Origin: an uncultured Myxococcales bacterium | GTDB taxonomy: Bacteria > Myxococcota_A > UBA9042 | Reading direction: 5' to 3' | DNA: 7,770 nt | NCBI GenBank assembly: GCA_903917305.1 | Contig: CAIXAA010000363.1 | Coordinates: forward strand, 1 to 7,770 | Shown here: positions 7,147-7,770 of the stretch, one piece after another | How the letters are laid out: the number at the start of each line of letters is the position of its first letter | Numbering within the stretch: the first letter of the stretch is position 1 | The notes under the pieces: generated by a model | Told to the model about the DNA's origin: nothing | Database searches by the model: none | Seen by the model: only the letters and a program-made list of their open reading frames with translations | Position numbers and translations under genes: made by a program

Positions 7147-7770
7147 ATGTTGCGTGACCTTACACGGCAGGCAGCCCTTGCGCTGGTCGCTGCCCTTGTT
7201 GCCGCTCCGGCGTGGGCGCAACCGGCACCGCCGCCGGTGGCCGGGGATGCCCCCGCCGCAACGGCCAAGCCAGCAGCGGCCGCCAAGCCAGGCACTGCGG
7301 CCAAGCCAGGCACTGCGGCCAATCCAGGCAGTGCGGCTAATCCAGGCACTGCGGCCAAGCCTGCGACGGCGGCCCCGGCGCCTGCCGCCAAGCCGGCGAC
7401 ACCTGCGACGACCACGGCTCCGGCGGCAACGCCCGCCGCCACGACGGCCCCGGCCGATGCCGACCCGGCCGCAACCACAGCTCCGGCCAGCGATTCCGGC
7501 GCCACGCCCGACTCTTCGGCGCAGGCCGTGCCCGCCGCCGGTGACGCGCAGTACGAAGCCCGCCTGCGCCAGATCGAGGAGCGCGTCGTCGGCATCAAGG
7601 AGCGCATCTTCCAGACCAAGACCCGGCTTTTGCTCTTGAAGGAGCAGATCCTCGACAACGTCATCGCCGAGTCGCGCGCCGTGCTCATCCACAAGAACGA
7701 GATGGGCTCCTTCTTCGAGCTGCAGTCGGTGCTCTACTACCTCGACGGCAAGAAGATCTACTACCAGGAC
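7147..7770 (+). CDS. secreted Ala/Pro-rich coiled-coil protein of unknown function (3' partial)
   Basis: The frame is open to the window edge; 208 residues are visible. Residues 1-24 are a classical signal peptide: Arg3 and Arg7, a hydrophobic core ALALVAALVAAP, and the cleavage site AWA before Gln25, with no lipobox cysteine. Residues 25-131 are an Ala/Pro/Thr/Lys linker that includes six AKPGTA-like hexapeptides (residues 40-75). Residues about 135-170 (YEARLRQIEERVVGIKERIF and on) form a charged amphipathic coiled coil. From about 178 (AVLIHKNEMGSFFELQSVLY) a mixed beta-rich domain starts and runs off the window. The product is expected in the periplasm or at the cell surface. The order of signal peptide, Ala/Pro linker, coiled coil and HKNEMG-S-F-L-x-S-x-x-YYLDG recalls secreted myxobacterial proteins that are often labelled dihydrolipoamide acetyltransferase. 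No lipoyl or catalytic domain is visible, so I do not use that name. It likely has its own promoter at 6751-6779. Confidence 0.8.
   Translation, partial: MLRDLTRQAALALVAALVAAPAWAQPAPPPVAGDAPAATAKPAAAAKPGTAAKPGTAANPGSAANPGTAAKPATAAPAPAAKPATPATTTAPAATPAATTAPADADPAATTAPASDSGATPDSSAQAVPAAGDAQYEARLRQIEERVVGIKERIFQTKTRLLLLKEQILDNVIAESRAVLIHKNEMGSFFELQSVLYYLDGKKIYYQD
7264..7371 (+). repeat. 18-bp in-frame tandem repeats encoding AKPGTA-type hexapeptides
   Basis: Six units of 18 bases follow one another in frame. Units at 7282, 7300, 7318 and 7336 are nearly identical (GCCAAGCCAGGCACTGCG and close variants); the first two are exact copies. The flanking units at 7264 and 7354 are degenerate. They encode AKPAAA, AKPGTA, AKPGTA, ANPGSA, ANPGTA and AKPATA. 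Every unit is a multiple of three, so changes in copy number would keep the frame and only alter linker length. Confidence 0.9.

Noticed and set aside
6705..7694. Long minus-strand open frames rich in GLAAVPGLAA-like repeats
   Set aside because: They are the antisense reading of the Ala/Pro-rich linker repeats, and the plus strand has promoter, ribosome binding site and signal peptide.

Overview
The window is GC-rich bacterial chromosome with strong G/C preference at third codon positions and tightly packed housekeeping genes. It holds three complete genes and two partial ones. There is no sign of an insertion sequence, prophage, CRISPR array, tRNA or rRNA. The best guess for the host is a myxobacterium or another deltaproteobacterium-like lineage. 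That guess rests on three things: a long adenosylcobalamin-dependent ribonucleotide reductase, a beta-barrel outer-membrane protein tail at the left edge, and a secreted Ala/Pro-rich coiled-coil protein at the right edge that resembles myxobacterial proteins as I remember them. The assignment is an inference and has not been checked against a database.

Layout. Positions 1-213 (+) are the end of a probable outer-membrane beta-barrel protein. It is followed after 11 bases by gpmI (225-1883, +), the cofactor-independent phosphoglycerate mutase of glycolysis and gluconeogenesis; the two are probably co-transcribed. gpmI converges with nrdJ (1976-4951, -), a class II, vitamin B12-dependent ribonucleotide reductase that makes deoxynucleotides without needing oxygen. 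The 92 bases between their stops hold two hairpin-forming inverted repeats, one of them a perfect 16-bp palindrome touching the nrdJ stop.

nrdJ diverges from obgE (5698-6726, +), the ribosome-assembly GTPase, across a 746-base non-coding region. This region carries the most informative regulatory signal of the window: two NrdR-box-like palindromes (5268-5283 and 5299-5314) separated by exactly 15 bp, with a perfect TTGACA hexamer for the nrdJ strand between them. The same region has DnaA-box-like sequences nearer obgE. Together they suggest that dNTP synthesis is controlled by NrdR and possibly by DnaA.

Downstream of obgE, a good sigma-70-type promoter (TTGACG-17 bp-TATACT, 6751-6779) drives a leader of about 360 nt. 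It ends in a 21-bp tandem duplication that includes the ribosome binding site. The leader precedes a secreted protein (7147 to the window end, partial) with a clear signal peptide, an Ala/Pro/Lys-rich linker encoded by 18-bp tandem repeats, a coiled coil and the beginning of a C-terminal domain.

I see no evidence for a dramatic new multi-gene system. The points most worth a second look are the NrdR/DnaA-like control region, the long repeat-rich leader, and the repeat-encoded linker of the last protein.
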